Part shown: in pieces, positions 24,840-33,024 of the stretch | How positions within the stretch are numbered: position 1 is the first letter of the stretch | Layout: each line of letters starts with the position of its first letter | DNA from: JAOPZW01 sp963788935 | GTDB lineage: Bacteria > Actinomycetota > Thermoleophilia > Solirubrobacterales > Solirubrobacteraceae | DNA length: 64,000 bases | Direction of reading: 5' to 3' | NCBI GenBank assembly: GCA_963788935.1 | Contig: CAWBIM010000004.1 | Coordinates: 310,001 to 374,000 of the forward strand | Position numbers and translations under genes: made by a program | Notes under the pieces: model-generated | The model's database searches: none | What the model was told of the DNA's origin: nothing | Seen by the model: the letters and a program-made list of their open reading frames with translations, nothing else

Positions 24840-27500
24840 CTATGGCACCGGCGCCGTCGCTGCCGTCACGGTCTTCAGCCAGGCCACGAGCTGGGCCTGG
24901 GCGCGCGCGGACTGCAGGCGGTCCGGGAGCCGGCCGTTCGCCGTCCGGTGCTTGGCATTGCCGACCACGCAGGCGAGCGATTCGCAGGCGCCGTTGTGGT
25001 AATAGGGCGGGACGGCGTTGATGCCGAGCAGGGACGGGACGTTGTAGCCGATGCCCTTGCCGTCGCCGTTGTAGTCGCGCCCGAGCGCGTCCTGCTGCGG
25101 CTGCGCCACCCCGCCGACGAGGTTCGCGGTCGCCTTCTCGACCGCCCCGACGTCGCCGCCGATGTCGTTGCCCGCGCCGGTCACGCCGAGGTTGAACGAC
25201 CCGATGTCGCGCAGGAAGCGGTTGAGGAACTGCGCCGCGACCGGGTTGCCGGACGTCGGGGGCGGTGTGGTCTCCGTCGCGATCTCGCCGGCGGCGGGCG
25301 GCGAGACGAAGTCCTTCAGCGAACTCGTGAACGTCTGCCCGCCGTGGCAGCTCTGGCAGCCCTGCGCCTGGAACAGGCGGCGCCCGGCGGCGATGTCCGA
25401 GGCCAGCGGCCCCGGCCGCGAGTTGGTCCCGCGGAGCGGGCCGTTCGGCGTGCGCACCGCGACGCGGGCCCACTCGCGCAGGGCGCCGAGGGCCACGATG
25501 GCGTCGGTCGTGCCCGGCGGCGTGATCGTCAGCTGGGACCGGTCGGCGTTCGGCTTGGCGAACGCGTTGACCACGCACGGCGGCGAGTTGACGTCGCCGT
25601 TGTCACCGATGATCAGGCCGTGGTTCGGGTCGAGCGTGCTCGTCGCGGGCGGCGGGGCGCTGCACGCGACGGGGGCCGGGAGCGGGCCCGGGCCCGAGAC
25701 GTTGCGGATGTTGATCTCGAAGTCGTCGACCTCGTCGAAGATCGCCGAGTAGTTGAGGATGCGCTGCTGCTGCGGGTTGCGCGGGTTGAACGTGGCGTTG
25801 AGCGGCACGGACTTGCGCGGCCCGGTCGCGAACTCCCAGACGACGCCGTCCGTCAGGCCCTTGAAGTGGCAGCTCGAGCACGACTGCCAGCCGGCCTGGG
25901 AGAGCCGCTCGCTCGTCGACACCGCCGCGCCCGCCGGCCGGTTGAAGTTGCCGCGCGACGAGAAGAACATCTCGGCGCCGGCGCTCACGACCTTGCCGAT
26001 CGCCGTGTTCGCCGCCGGCGAGGCCTGGATGACCTTGATGACGCGGTCGTTGCGCAGGTCGACGACGGAGACGTTGCGCGAGACGAAGTTCGTCACGTAC
26101 GCGCGCGTGCCGGCCGCGTTGACCGCGATGCCCTGCGGGTTCTTGCCGGCGTTCGCCCCGGCGGTCGCCGGGTTCGCCGGGTCGTCGAGGTCGATGTAGC
26201 GGGTCGTGTCGCTGTCGGTCGTGAACGCGAGACGCCCGTCGGCCGCGACGCGGACCTTCACGAGCAGGTCGCTGCCGGCGGACACGACGTAGCCGAAGCC
26301 CGCGCCCGACTGGTTCGTGAACCCGATCGCCCACGCGTTGGCGAAGAACAGCTTCTTCTTGCCGGGCTCCGGGTCGCGCGCGCCGAGGTGGAGGTTGAGG
26401 AAGCGCCCGGGCGCGCCATCGCGCTCCTGGCCGGTGCGGACGCCGTTGACGGTGTTGACGAACGCCTGCGTGGAGACGTCGAAGCGCAGCGGCCCGTCCG
26501 GCGATGCGGCGATGTTCGGCAGGTAGGCCTGGCCGCCGCGGATGACGATGCTCTGGAGCTGGTTCGGGAACGCCGAGGTCGGATCGGGCGTGCCGTTTCC
26601 GTCGCGGTCGACGGTGAAGCCGGTGACCTGCGGCGCGAGCGTGACCCGCTTCGCGGGCCGGTAGTCGTCGATGTCGTCGGAGTCCGTGTCGACGCTGACC
26701 CGGCAGACGACGCCCTGGCGGCCGCCGTCGTCGCCCTGCTTGCCGCCGGGGCGGGTGAACGCGAGGAAGCTCGTGACGTAGAGGCGGTTGCTGTTGCGGT
26801 CGACGGCGAGCCCGCGCGGCTGGAAGTGGCGGTTGCGGTCCGGCCCGACGCAGCGGCCGCGGGTGAGGTCGACGTTGCCGATGATGCGCGGGCTCTCGGC
26901 GTCGATGACGGTGATCGTGTCCTGGCCGCTGTTGGCGACGAAGGCGCGCCGCCCGTCGGGCGAGACGACGACGTTCCACGGCTCGGCGCCCGTCGTGAGC
27001 CGCCGGATCGAGCGGGCGCGGAACGCGCTCGTCGGGCTCGGGTTCGAGATCCGGATGACGCTGACCGAGTTGCCCGCCGCGTTCGCGACGAACGCGTAGC
27101 GGTTCGACGGGTCGAGCGCGACGCCCTGGGGCTCGTCGCCGACGCGGAGGGTCCGCAGGACCGTGTTGTTCGAGGTGCGGATGACCGTGACGGTGTCGGC
27201 GCCCGGGTTGACGACCCACACGAGGCGGCCGTCGCGCGACATCGCGATCGGGCTCGAATTGGTCGGGGTCGAGAACGTGCGGCGCGCCTGGGCGGCGCGG
27301 ACCGCCGGGTCGGCGGACGCCGTGAAGGCGGTCGGCATGGTCGCGGCGGGGACCGGCGCGGTGGCGGCGGTCGGTGCGGCGGTCGCGGGGGACTTCGTGG
27401 TCCGGTCCCCGGTGTCGGCGAGGGCCGAGACGGTGAGCCCGCCGAGGATCAGGCCGACAGCTCCGACGAGACGGCGGGCGCTCCGCTGGTACGCGCTCAT
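24840..27500 (-). CDS. Exported YVTN beta-propeller protein with two haem c motifs (MauG/cytochrome c peroxidase-like)
   Basis: 886 aa with an N-terminal signal (LVGAVGLILGGLTVSALA). Residues about 80-500 contain YVTN-type propeller blades with repeats such as DTVTVIRTSNNTVLRTL, NSVSVIRISNP, DTITVIDAESPRI and NVSVVDLRNDRVIKV. Then come two haem-binding motifs, CSSCH near residue 540 and CQSCH near 715, and a dihaem-peroxidase-like C-terminus (YNVPSLLGINAVPPYYHNG near 840). The protein should be extracytoplasmic and carry two covalent haems, so it may oxidise a substrate or protein cofactor at the cell surface. An AAAGG ribosome site precedes the ATG. Divergent from the acetamidase gene across a 324-bp gap. 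Confidence 0.85.
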   Translation of the reverse strand: MSAYQRSARRLVGAVGLILGGLTVSALADTGDRTTKSPATAAPTAATAPVPAATMPTAFTASADPAVRAAQARRTFSTPTNSSPIAMSRDGRLVWVVNPGADTVTVIRTSNNTVLRTLRVGDEPQGVALDPSNRYAFVANAAGNSVSVIRISNPSPTSAFRARSIRRLTTGAEPWNVVVSPDGRRAFVANSGQDTITVIDAESPRIIGNVDLTRGRCVGPDRNRHFQPRGLAVDRNSNRLYVTSFLAFTRPGGKQGDDGGRQGVVCRVSVDTDSDDIDDYRPAKRVTLAPQVTGFTVDRDGNGTPDPTSAFPNQLQSIVIRGGQAYLPNIAASPDGPLRFDVSTQAFVNTVNGVRTGQERDGAPGRFLNLHLGARDPEPGKKKLFFANAWAIGFTNQSGAGFGYVVSAGSDLLVKVRVAADGRLAFTTDSDTTRYIDLDDPANPATAGANAGKNPQGIAVNAAGTRAYVTNFVSRNVSVVDLRNDRVIKVIQASPAANTAIGKVVSAGAEMFFSSRGNFNRPAGAAVSTSERLSQAGWQSCSSCHFKGLTDGVVWEFATGPRKSVPLNATFNPRNPQQQRILNYSAIFDEVDDFEINIRNVSGPGPLPAPVACSAPPPATSTLDPNHGLIIGDNGDVNSPPCVVNAFAKPNADRSQLTITPPGTTDAIVALGALREWARVAVRTPNGPLRGTNSRPGPLASDIAAGRRLFQAQGCQSCHGGQTFTSSLKDFVSPPAAGEIATETTPPPTSGNPVAAQFLNRFLRDIGSFNLGVTGAGNDIGGDVGAVEKATANLVGGVAQPQQDALGRDYNGDGKGIGYNVPSLLGINAVPPYYHNGACESLACVVGNAKHRTANGRLPDRLQSARAQAQLVAWLKTVTAATAPVP

Positions 27501-27824
27501 GCAAGACCCTTTCGGTCACGCGGCGCCCACCCGAACCCCCCCGTGCCGACCCTCCCAGACCGCCCCTGAGCGGTCAAGGCAAATGCCCGAGGTGGCGCTC
27601 GGGAGCCAGCAGGGCGGCCGAGGCGTCGTGCCCCGGCCGTCCCTACCTCCGATCGGCGCGTGTCGTTGTGGTGGCTGGCGCCCACCCCCCGGGTGCATCT
27701 CGTCGCAGCCATCCGCGCCGACAGAAGCTGCAACGACGGCGCCGGGCAAAACCTGTGGCGACCGGCGACGGCCGGCGCGCCAACACGATGTCGGCGCGCG
27801 CCGTAGGGTGCGCGGCCGACTCCG
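27501..27824. other. Intergenic region between divergent cytochrome and acetamidase genes
   Basis: 324 bases without a gene I would support. It must hold the promoters of both flanking genes. I see GC-rich short dyads and a poly-C run (27535-27542), but no convincing -35/-10 pair, operator or RNA gene. The acetamidase ATG has no visible ribosome site, so a leaderless transcript is possible. Confidence 0.5.
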
Positions 27825-28763
27825 ATGCCGACGACCCACAGCCTCGCGCCCGACCGGCGGACGCTCCACGGCCACTTCGCCCGCGACCTGCCGCCCGTCC
27901 TCACGATCGACCCCGGCGACACCGTGTGCTTCCGGACGCTCGAGTCGGGCTGGCACCTCGACGACGGCCCGGTCGACGACGTCGAGGCCGTGCCGCGGTT
28001 CCCGGGGCGCGTGTCGCCGCAGGACGACGGCCACGCGCTCGTCGGCCCGGTCGCGGTCCGCGGCGCGCGGCCCGGCATGACGCTCGAGGTCGGGATCGGC
28101 GTGATGGTCCCCGGGCCGGTCGGGCGCTGCTACGCGGGCGGGCGGCCGACCCCGGTGAACGAGCGCCTCGGGCTCGTCGCGGAGCGCGCCCTCCACGCCT
28201 GGGCGCTCGACCCCGAGGCCGGCACCGCGCGCAACCAGCACGGGCACACGGTCGCGCTGGCGCCGTTCATGGGCGTCCTGGGCTGCGCGCCGGACGAGCC
28301 GGGCGTGCTGTCGACCATCCCGCCGCGGGCGTGCGGCGGGAACATCGACTGCCGCGAGCTCGTGACCGGCAGCACCCTGTTCCTCCCGATCGCGGTCGAC
28401 GGCGCGCTGTTCTCGACCGGCGACGGCCACGGTGCGCAGGGCGACGGCGAGGTGGGCGGGACGGCGATCGAGTGCGCGATGGAGCGCGTCGACCTCAGCT
28501 TCGCCCTGCGCGACGACCTGCCGCTCACGACGCCGCTCGCCCGCACCCCGGCGGGGTGGGTCGCGATGGGGTTCCACGAGGACCTGGACGAGGCGGCGTT
28601 CCTCGCGCTCGAGGCGATGATCGCCTTCATCGGTCCGCGCCTCGGGCTCGGGCGGGCGGACGCGCTCGCGCTCTGCAGCGTCGCGGTCGATCTGCGCGTG
28701 ACCCAGATCGTCAACCGGGTCAAGGGCGTCCACGCGCTGCTCGCGCCCGACGCCGTGCGCTGA
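27825..28763 (+). CDS. Acetamidase/formamidase family protein
   Basis: 312 aa FmdA_AmdA family hydrolase. Seen: PVLTIDPGDTVCFRTLES near residue 27, the VGPVAVRGARPGMTLEV block near 68, IPPRACGGNIDCRELVTGS near 165, the LPIAVDGALFSTGDGHGAQG metal/catalytic loop near 188 and TAIECAMERVDL near 215. It should hydrolyse formamide, acetamide or a larger amide to acid and ammonia in the cytoplasm. Together with the amine oxidase, carbamate kinase and NCS1 permease, it adds to the nitrogen-scavenging character of the region. ATG with no clear Shine-Dalgarno. Confidence 0.92.
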   Translation: MPTTHSLAPDRRTLHGHFARDLPPVLTIDPGDTVCFRTLESGWHLDDGPVDDVEAVPRFPGRVSPQDDGHALVGPVAVRGARPGMTLEVGIGVMVPGPVGRCYAGGRPTPVNERLGLVAERALHAWALDPEAGTARNQHGHTVALAPFMGVLGCAPDEPGVLSTIPPRACGGNIDCRELVTGSTLFLPIAVDGALFSTGDGHGAQGDGEVGGTAIECAMERVDLSFALRDDLPLTTPLARTPAGWVAMGFHEDLDEAAFLALEAMIAFIGPRLGLGRADALALCSVAVDLRVTQIVNRVKGVHALLAPDAVR

Positions 28764-28779
28764 GCGCGCCCGCAGCCCC

Positions 28780-29580
28780 TCAGGCCACGGCGGCGGCGAG
28801 GAACTCCTCCCAGGTGCGGCGGCCGACCGCGCGGTCCGGCGCGAGGTTCGCGCCCTCGCGCATCACCCGCGTCGCGCCGCCCGGGAGCCGCAGCGGAACG
28901 ATCGCGCGGTGCTTGCGCCGGGCCTGGACGTAGTCGCGGACGAGGTCGCGCAGCTCGTAGGTCCGCGGGCCTCCGAGGTCGGCGACGAGGCCCGCCGGCG
29001 GGCCGAGCGCGATCTCCGCGAGGCGGTCGGCGACCTCGCCGGTATCGACGGGCTGGAAGCGCATGCCCGATGGGACCGGGATCACCGGCAGGCGCGCCAT
29101 CGACCGCGCGGCGAGCAGCATGAGGTCGTGGAACTGCGTCGCGCGCAGCGTCGTCCACGGCACGCCCGAATCGGCGACGACCCGCTCGGCCTCGCGCTTG
29201 GACGCGTAGTAGCCGAACATCGCGCGGTCCATCCTGGTCCGCACGGGGACGCGGTCCGCCCCGACGACCGAGATGAAGACGAGGTGGCGCGCGCCCGCCC
29301 GGGCCGCGGCGCGCGCGAGGTGCCCGGCCTTGACCTCGTCGCCCTTGTTGCTCCCCGCGAGGTGCACGATCGTCGGCGCGCCGGCGACCGCGGCGTCGAC
29401 GCCCTCGCCGGTCGCGAGGTCGGCGACGACGTGCTCGACGCCCTCGAGCGGCGGCTTCGTGCCGCGGCTGAGCACGCGGACGGCGACGCCCGCGTCGAGC
29501 AGGCGGGGGACGAGACGGCGGCCGAGGGTGCCGGTCCCGCCGGTGACGAGGATCGGGTCGATGGCGCTGGTGGTGGTCAA
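28780..29580 (-). CDS. Atypical SDR NAD(P)H-binding protein (NmrA-like)
   Basis: 266 aa when started at TTG 29580, chosen because AAGGAAGGA lies at proper distance and an ATG does not occur. The dinucleotide motif is ILVTGGTGTLGRRLVPRL at the N-terminus, followed by VRVLSRGT, TIVHLAGSNKGDE, HLVFISVVGADRV and a YYASKREAERVV helix with the Tyr/Lys pair. It resembles NmrA/YwnB-type oxidoreductases. It is divergent from an ECF41-like sigma factor; such sigma factors often control a neighbouring oxidoreductase or epimerase gene, so this is the likely target. Confidence 0.85.
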   Translation of the reverse strand: MTTTSAIDPILVTGGTGTLGRRLVPRLLDAGVAVRVLSRGTKPPLEGVEHVVADLATGEGVDAAVAGAPTIVHLAGSNKGDEVKAGHLARAAARAGARHLVFISVVGADRVPVRTRMDRAMFGYYASKREAERVVADSGVPWTTLRATQFHDLMLLAARSMARLPVIPVPSGMRFQPVDTGEVADRLAEIALGPPAGLVADLGGPRTYELRDLVRDYVQARRKHRAIVPLRLPGGATRVMREGANLAPDRAVGRRTWEEFLAAAVA

Positions 29581-29601
29581 GATGTCGTCCTTCCTTCGGT
29601 C

Positions 29602-29664
29602 GGTCACACCGGCGGCGTCGCGCCGGTCTACCGGGATGACCGACGACGACCCAGGGGTGTGACC
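29602..29664. promoter_or_regulatory. Divergent SDR/sigma promoter with a GGTCACACC...GGTGTGACC inverted repeat
   Basis: GGTCACACC at 29602-29610 is repeated as its exact reverse complement at 29656-29664, so both genes meet the same nonamer when read in their own direction. The ECF41 class recognises promoters with a TGTCACA-like -35, to which this is similar. The second copy overlaps the sigma GTG start, so it may be partly coding coincidence. Confidence 0.4.
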
Positions 29665-30531
29665 GCGCTGTACGACGACCGGCTGGCCGAACGCTTCGAG
29701 GAGCACCGCGCGCGCCTGACGTCGATCGCCCGGCGGATGCTCGGCTCGCGCAGCGAGGCCGACGACGCGGTCCAGGAGACCTGGATCCGGTTGAGCCGGA
29801 CGGACGCGGACGAGATCGACGACCTCGGGCGCTGGCTCACGACCGTGCTGTCGCGGGTGTGCCTGAACACCCTGCAGGCGCGGCGCTCACGCCCGGAGGT
29901 GCCGCTCGACGGCGAGGCGCCGGAGCCCGCCGGCGGCGACGATCCGGAGGAGGAGGTGCTGCTCGCCGACACGGTCGGGCTCGCGCTGCTGGTCGTCCTC
30001 GACACGCTCAGCCCCGCGGAGCGCGTCGCGTTCGTGCTCCACGACGTGTTCGCGATTCCGTTCGAGGACATCGCGCCGATCGTGCGCCGCAACCCGCCCG
30101 CGACGCGCCAGCTCGCGAGCCGCGCGCGGCGCCGCGTGCGCGGGGGCGACCCCGAGGCCCCGGCCGGCCGGCGGCGCCAGGCGCGCCTGGTCGAGGCGTT
30201 CCTCGCCGCCGCGCGGGGCGGCGACTTCGAGGGGCTGCTCGCGGTCCTCGACCCCGACGTCGTGCTGCGCGCGGATGCGGGCGTCGTCGCGCTCGGGGCG
30301 GAGCCCGAGGTCCATGGGGCCCGCGCGGTCGCCGGCTGGTGCCGCCGGGCGCGCGGCGCGGTCGAGGCGCTTCTCGACGGCGAGCCGGTGCTCGTGTGGG
30401 TGCACGACGGTGCGCCCCGCGTCGTCTACGCCTTCACGGTGGCCGGCGAGCGGATCGTCGGGGTCGACCTCGTCTCCGACCCCGCGCGGGTCGCCGCGGC
30501 CACGCTCGTCGGCGAGCCGTGGACGGGCTGA
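29659..30531 (+). CDS. ECF41-like RNA polymerase sigma factor with C-terminal SnoaL domain
   Basis: 290 aa from a GTG. Region 2 is seen in LTSIARRMLGSRSEADDAVQ, with ETWIRLSR after it; region 4 is TLSPAERVAFVLHDVFAIPF and EDIAPIVRRNPPATRQLASR. Residues about 175-290 form a SnoaL/NTF2-like domain (RQARLVEAFLAAARGGDF) that in ECF41 factors replaces an anti-sigma factor and tunes activity. Its neighbour across the divergent promoter is an SDR oxidoreductase, the standard ECF41 arrangement. The signal it senses is unknown. Confidence 0.9.
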   Translation: MTALYDDRLAERFEEHRARLTSIARRMLGSRSEADDAVQETWIRLSRTDADEIDDLGRWLTTVLSRVCLNTLQARRSRPEVPLDGEAPEPAGGDDPEEEVLLADTVGLALLVVLDTLSPAERVAFVLHDVFAIPFEDIAPIVRRNPPATRQLASRARRRVRGGDPEAPAGRRRQARLVEAFLAAARGGDFEGLLAVLDPDVVLRADAGVVALGAEPEVHGARAVAGWCRRARGAVEALLDGEPVLVWVHDGAPRVVYAFTVAGERIVGVDLVSDPARVAAATLVGEPWTG

Positions 30532-30532
30532 G

Positions 30533-31013
30533 TCAGGCCGGCGGGCCGGGGCGGACCAGCAGGCGGTCGTCGCCCGCCGCGTCGCCGGCCGGGACGAACC
30601 CGGCCCGGGCGTAGAACGGCAGCGAGCGCAGCGAGGGGGAGAGGACCAGGCGGGCGTAGCCGCGGGCGTCGGCCGTCGCGATCAGCGTGTCGAGCAGCAA
30701 CGTGCCCACGCCGCGGTCGCGCCGGCCCTCGCTCACGAACATGTTCCCGACGTAGCCCCAGGCCGACGGCGGAAGGCCCGGCTTGGGCATCCGCCGGTAC
30801 TCGAACAGCGAGGCCAGCCCGACCGGCGCGCTCATCGAGCCACGCGAGCCAGGTCGTGCGCCGCTCGCCCTCGGCCGCGAGCCAGTCGGCCATGCGCGCC
30901 GCGAAAGTCGGGTCCTCGACGTCCGCGGCGGCCCAGGCCGCGCGCAGGTCGGCGACGGCGCCCGCGTCGGCGGCGCCCGCCTCGCGCACGACGACCTCCG
31001 CCGCGCCGCTCAC
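30533..31013 (-). CDS. GNAT acetyltransferase, one-base frameshift
   Basis: About 160 aa when repaired. The first frame begins VSGAAEVVVREAGAADAGAV and runs to TTWLAWLDE; the second frame, from about 30832, gives PVGLASLFEYRRMPKPG, then the acetyl-CoA loop GYVGNMFVSEGRRDRGVGT and the closing LVLSPSLRSLPFYARAGF. The junction lies in the usual WLA..DG.PVG linker, so one extra base near 30833 is the simplest explanation (481 nt = 3n+1). Acceptor unknown. GTG start overlaps the stop of the upstream methyltransferase remnant. Confidence 0.8.
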
Positions 31014-31231
31014 CGCCGCACGCAGGTGTAGGCGGCGTAGACGGAGGCGCCGTATGAGGCGTCCTCCACGGCGAATCCGGCGCGCTCGAGCATCGGCTCC
31101 AGCAGCCAGCGGTAGGTGCTGTGCTCCGCGCGGACGTGCTCGCCGAGGTCGGCGCGCGTGTAGCCCGTGGCCGGGTCGAGGTGCTCGGCGCCGGCGTGGG
31201 CGAGCTCGTCGAGCGTCCAGTCCTCGGCCAT
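31010..31231 (-). pseudogene. Class I methyltransferase with its central SAM-binding core missing
   Basis: The 73-aa frame begins MAEDWTLDELAHAGAEHLDP, the normal N-terminus of a common actinobacterial class I methyltransferase, and continues directly as ATGYTRADLGEHVRAEHSTY and RWLLEPMLERAGF, ending YAAYTCVRR, the normal C-terminus of the same family. About 170 residues, including the DLGAGTG motif, are absent at the DPA joint. The frame stays open, so a short protein could still be made, but it cannot bind SAM as usual. The missing part may reflect deletion between short repeats or a collapsed assembly. It lies between the DUF427 and GNAT genes in one operon. Confidence 0.65.
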
Positions 31232-31266
31232 CCGCGATCGCGCGGGGCGGGCGGAGGCGGCCCGGC

Positions 31267-31644
31267 TCAAGCCTCCTCGACCGTCACCTCGGCGCGGTCG
31301 GCGTAGAACGCGACGTGCCCGCCGATCTGCGCGACGGCCTCGAACGGGTCCTCGTACGTCCAGATCACGTCGTCCTCGCGCGCCGCACCCGGGACGGCGA
31401 CCGAGAGGTAGGTCGCGTCGCCCTTGTACGGGCAGTAGGTCGTGTGGTCGGAGGCGTCGAGGACGGCCTCGTCGAGGTCGGCGCGCGGGATGTACTGGAC
31501 CGGCCGGTAGCTCGACTCGCGCAGGGTCAGGGCCGCGGTCGTGTCGGCCACCACGTGGCCGCCGACGCGGACCGTGACGCGGCCCTCGGTGGGCAGGATC
31601 GTGATCGGGTGCTCGGCGGTCGGGGCGAGGACGGGACGGGTCAT
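31267..31644 (-). CDS. DUF427 family protein
   Basis: 125 aa from ATG 31644. The family signature DHTTYCPYKGDATYLSV near residue 65 and the flanking YIPRADLDEAVL and YEDPFEAVAQIGGHVAFY segments are intact. DUF427 proteins are small cytoplasmic beta proteins of unknown activity, widespread in actinobacteria. It heads the DUF427/methyltransferase-remnant/GNAT unit and is followed by the remnant 36 bp later. Confidence 0.9.
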   Translation of the reverse strand: MTRPVLAPTAEHPITILPTEGRVTVRVGGHVVADTTAALTLRESSYRPVQYIPRADLDEAVLDASDHTTYCPYKGDATYLSVAVPGAAREDDVIWTYEDPFEAVAQIGGHVAFYADRAEVTVEEA

Positions 31645-31726
31645 CACGGCGCTCTCTTTCCGGGACGGAGGGTCGCCCCCGATGCTACGCAGCCCGGAAA
31701 AGGGTGTATCGATGCGCCCGCGCGCG

Positions 31727-32368
31727 CTATGCCGCGTGCGCCGCGCCGGGCATCCGGCGCAGCGTCGCGCCGACGTTCGTGAGGTGCGTGCGCATCGCCT
31801 TCTCCGCCGCCGGGCCCTTGCCCGCGGCGATCGCGTCGACGATCGCGCCGTGCTCGGCGAGCGACTGCTCCGGGCGCCCGGGGGCGAGGATCGTCCGGTA
31901 CTGGTAGCGGACGAGCTGGGAGTTCAGCGACGCGACCAGCCGCTGCGTCGTGGCGTGGCCGGCGAGGTCGAGGATCGCCGCGTGCAGGCGCGCGTTGCCC
32001 TCGGACACGCCGATGAGGTCGCCCGCGCCGTGGCGGCGGGCCATCTCGGCCACGATCGCCCGCAGGCGCTCGACGTCGGCGGGCCGGGCGGCGCGCGCGG
32101 CCTTCGCGGCGGCGAACCCCTCGAGGACGGCGCGGATCTCGATGATCTCGTTCGCCTCGCGCTCGCTGACGAGCCGGACCTTCGCCCCGCGGTTGGGGGC
32201 GTGCTCGACGAGCCCGTCGGAGACGAGCCGCACGATCGCCGTGCGCACCGCGGCGCGGGGGACGCCGAGCGTCTGCACGAGGTCGGCCTCGACCAGCCGC
32301 TCGTTGGGGAGATATCGACCGCTGAGGATCGCGTCGCGCAGCTTCGCGTACGCGTCGGCGCTGGTCAT
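31727..32368 (-). CDS. GntR-family (FCD) transcriptional regulator
   Basis: 213 aa. The N-terminal winged helix is DAYAKLRDAILSGRYLPNER with LVQTLGVPRAAVRTAIVRLV (recognition region). Residues about 80-210 are an FCD all-helical ligand domain (ANEIIEIRAVLEGFAA, GNARLHAAILDLAGHATTQR, AEHGAIVDAIAAGKG) with metal-binding His positions. Such regulators usually sense organic acids. A perfect palindrome GATCGTCGACGATC lies 30 bp upstream and is a likely self-operator. No obvious target operon is adjacent in the same direction. Confidence 0.9.
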   Translation of the reverse strand: MTSADAYAKLRDAILSGRYLPNERLVEADLVQTLGVPRAAVRTAIVRLVSDGLVEHAPNRGAKVRLVSEREANEIIEIRAVLEGFAAAKAARAARPADVERLRAIVAEMARRHGAGDLIGVSEGNARLHAAILDLAGHATTQRLVASLNSQLVRYQYRTILAPGRPEQSLAEHGAIVDAIAAGKGPAAEKAMRTHLTNVGATLRRMPGAAHAA

Positions 32369-32398
32369 GGCCCGGGACCATAGCCGTCCGGGCGGCAG

Positions 32399-32412
32399 GA
32401 TCGTCGACGATC
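32399..32412. promoter_or_regulatory. Palindrome GATCGTCGACGATC, probable GntR operator
   Basis: A perfect 14-bp palindrome 30 bp upstream of the GntR start codon. It resembles the TnGT..ACnA half-site pattern of FCD-type GntR regulators, with a two-base centre in place of the common three. Confidence 0.4.
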
Positions 32413-32454
32413 TTGTCGCCAGGATCGCGGCGCGTCCGCGCCGGGGCGGCGCGG

Positions 32455-33024
32455 TCAGGCCTCGGCGTCGAGGAGCGCCGCGGCCGCCCGGCGCGCGTCG
32501 CGGGCGGGCCGCGGCGAGCCCTGGATCGCGGCCGTGGCCATCGCGCCCTCGGCCAGCAGGAAGAGCGCGCTCGCGGTCGCGCGCGAGCAGCCCGCCTCGG
32601 CCGCCAGCCGCCGCAGGTAGCGGTCGAACGCGCTCTTGTGGCGGCGGACCTCGGCCGTCACCGCGGGCGACGTGCCGCCGAGCTCGCCGAACGCGTTGAT
32701 CCACGCGCAGCCGCGGAAGCCGGGCTCGGAGAACCAGACGTGCAGCCAGTCGAAGACGGCGAGGACGCGCTCGCGCGCGCCCTCGACGGCCTCGACGTGG
32801 TCGCGCAGCCGCGCCCGCCAGCGGACGTCCCGGCGCCGCAGGAAGGCGACGACGATGTCCTCCTTGCCCGCGTGCAGCTGGTACATCCGCTTGTACGACA
32901 CGCCCGACTCCGCGCGCAGGGCGTCCATGCCCACGGCCTGGATCCCGTTCGCGTAGAACAGGCGCTCCGCGGCGTCGAGCAGCTGCTGCTCGGCCGGATC
33001 CGTCGCGGGGACGGCGGCCGTCAC
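32455..33024 (-). CDS. TetR-family transcriptional regulator
   Basis: 189 aa from a GTG that overlaps the transaldolase stop. The helix-turn-helix is AEQQLLDAAERLFYANGIQA with VGMDALRAESGVSYKRMYQLH. The ligand domain holds the WFSEPGFRGCAWINAFGEL block typical of the TetR_C_13/33-like group. It is second in the operon tal-tetR. Two near-identical 16-bp palindromes in the divergent promoter ahead of tal are its probable operators, making it an autoregulator. Confidence 0.9.
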   Translation of the reverse strand: MTAAVPATDPAEQQLLDAAERLFYANGIQAVGMDALRAESGVSYKRMYQLHAGKEDIVVAFLRRRDVRWRARLRDHVEAVEGARERVLAVFDWLHVWFSEPGFRGCAWINAFGELGGTSPAVTAEVRRHKSAFDRYLRRLAAEAGCSRATASALFLLAEGAMATAAIQGSPRPARDARRAAAALLDAEA

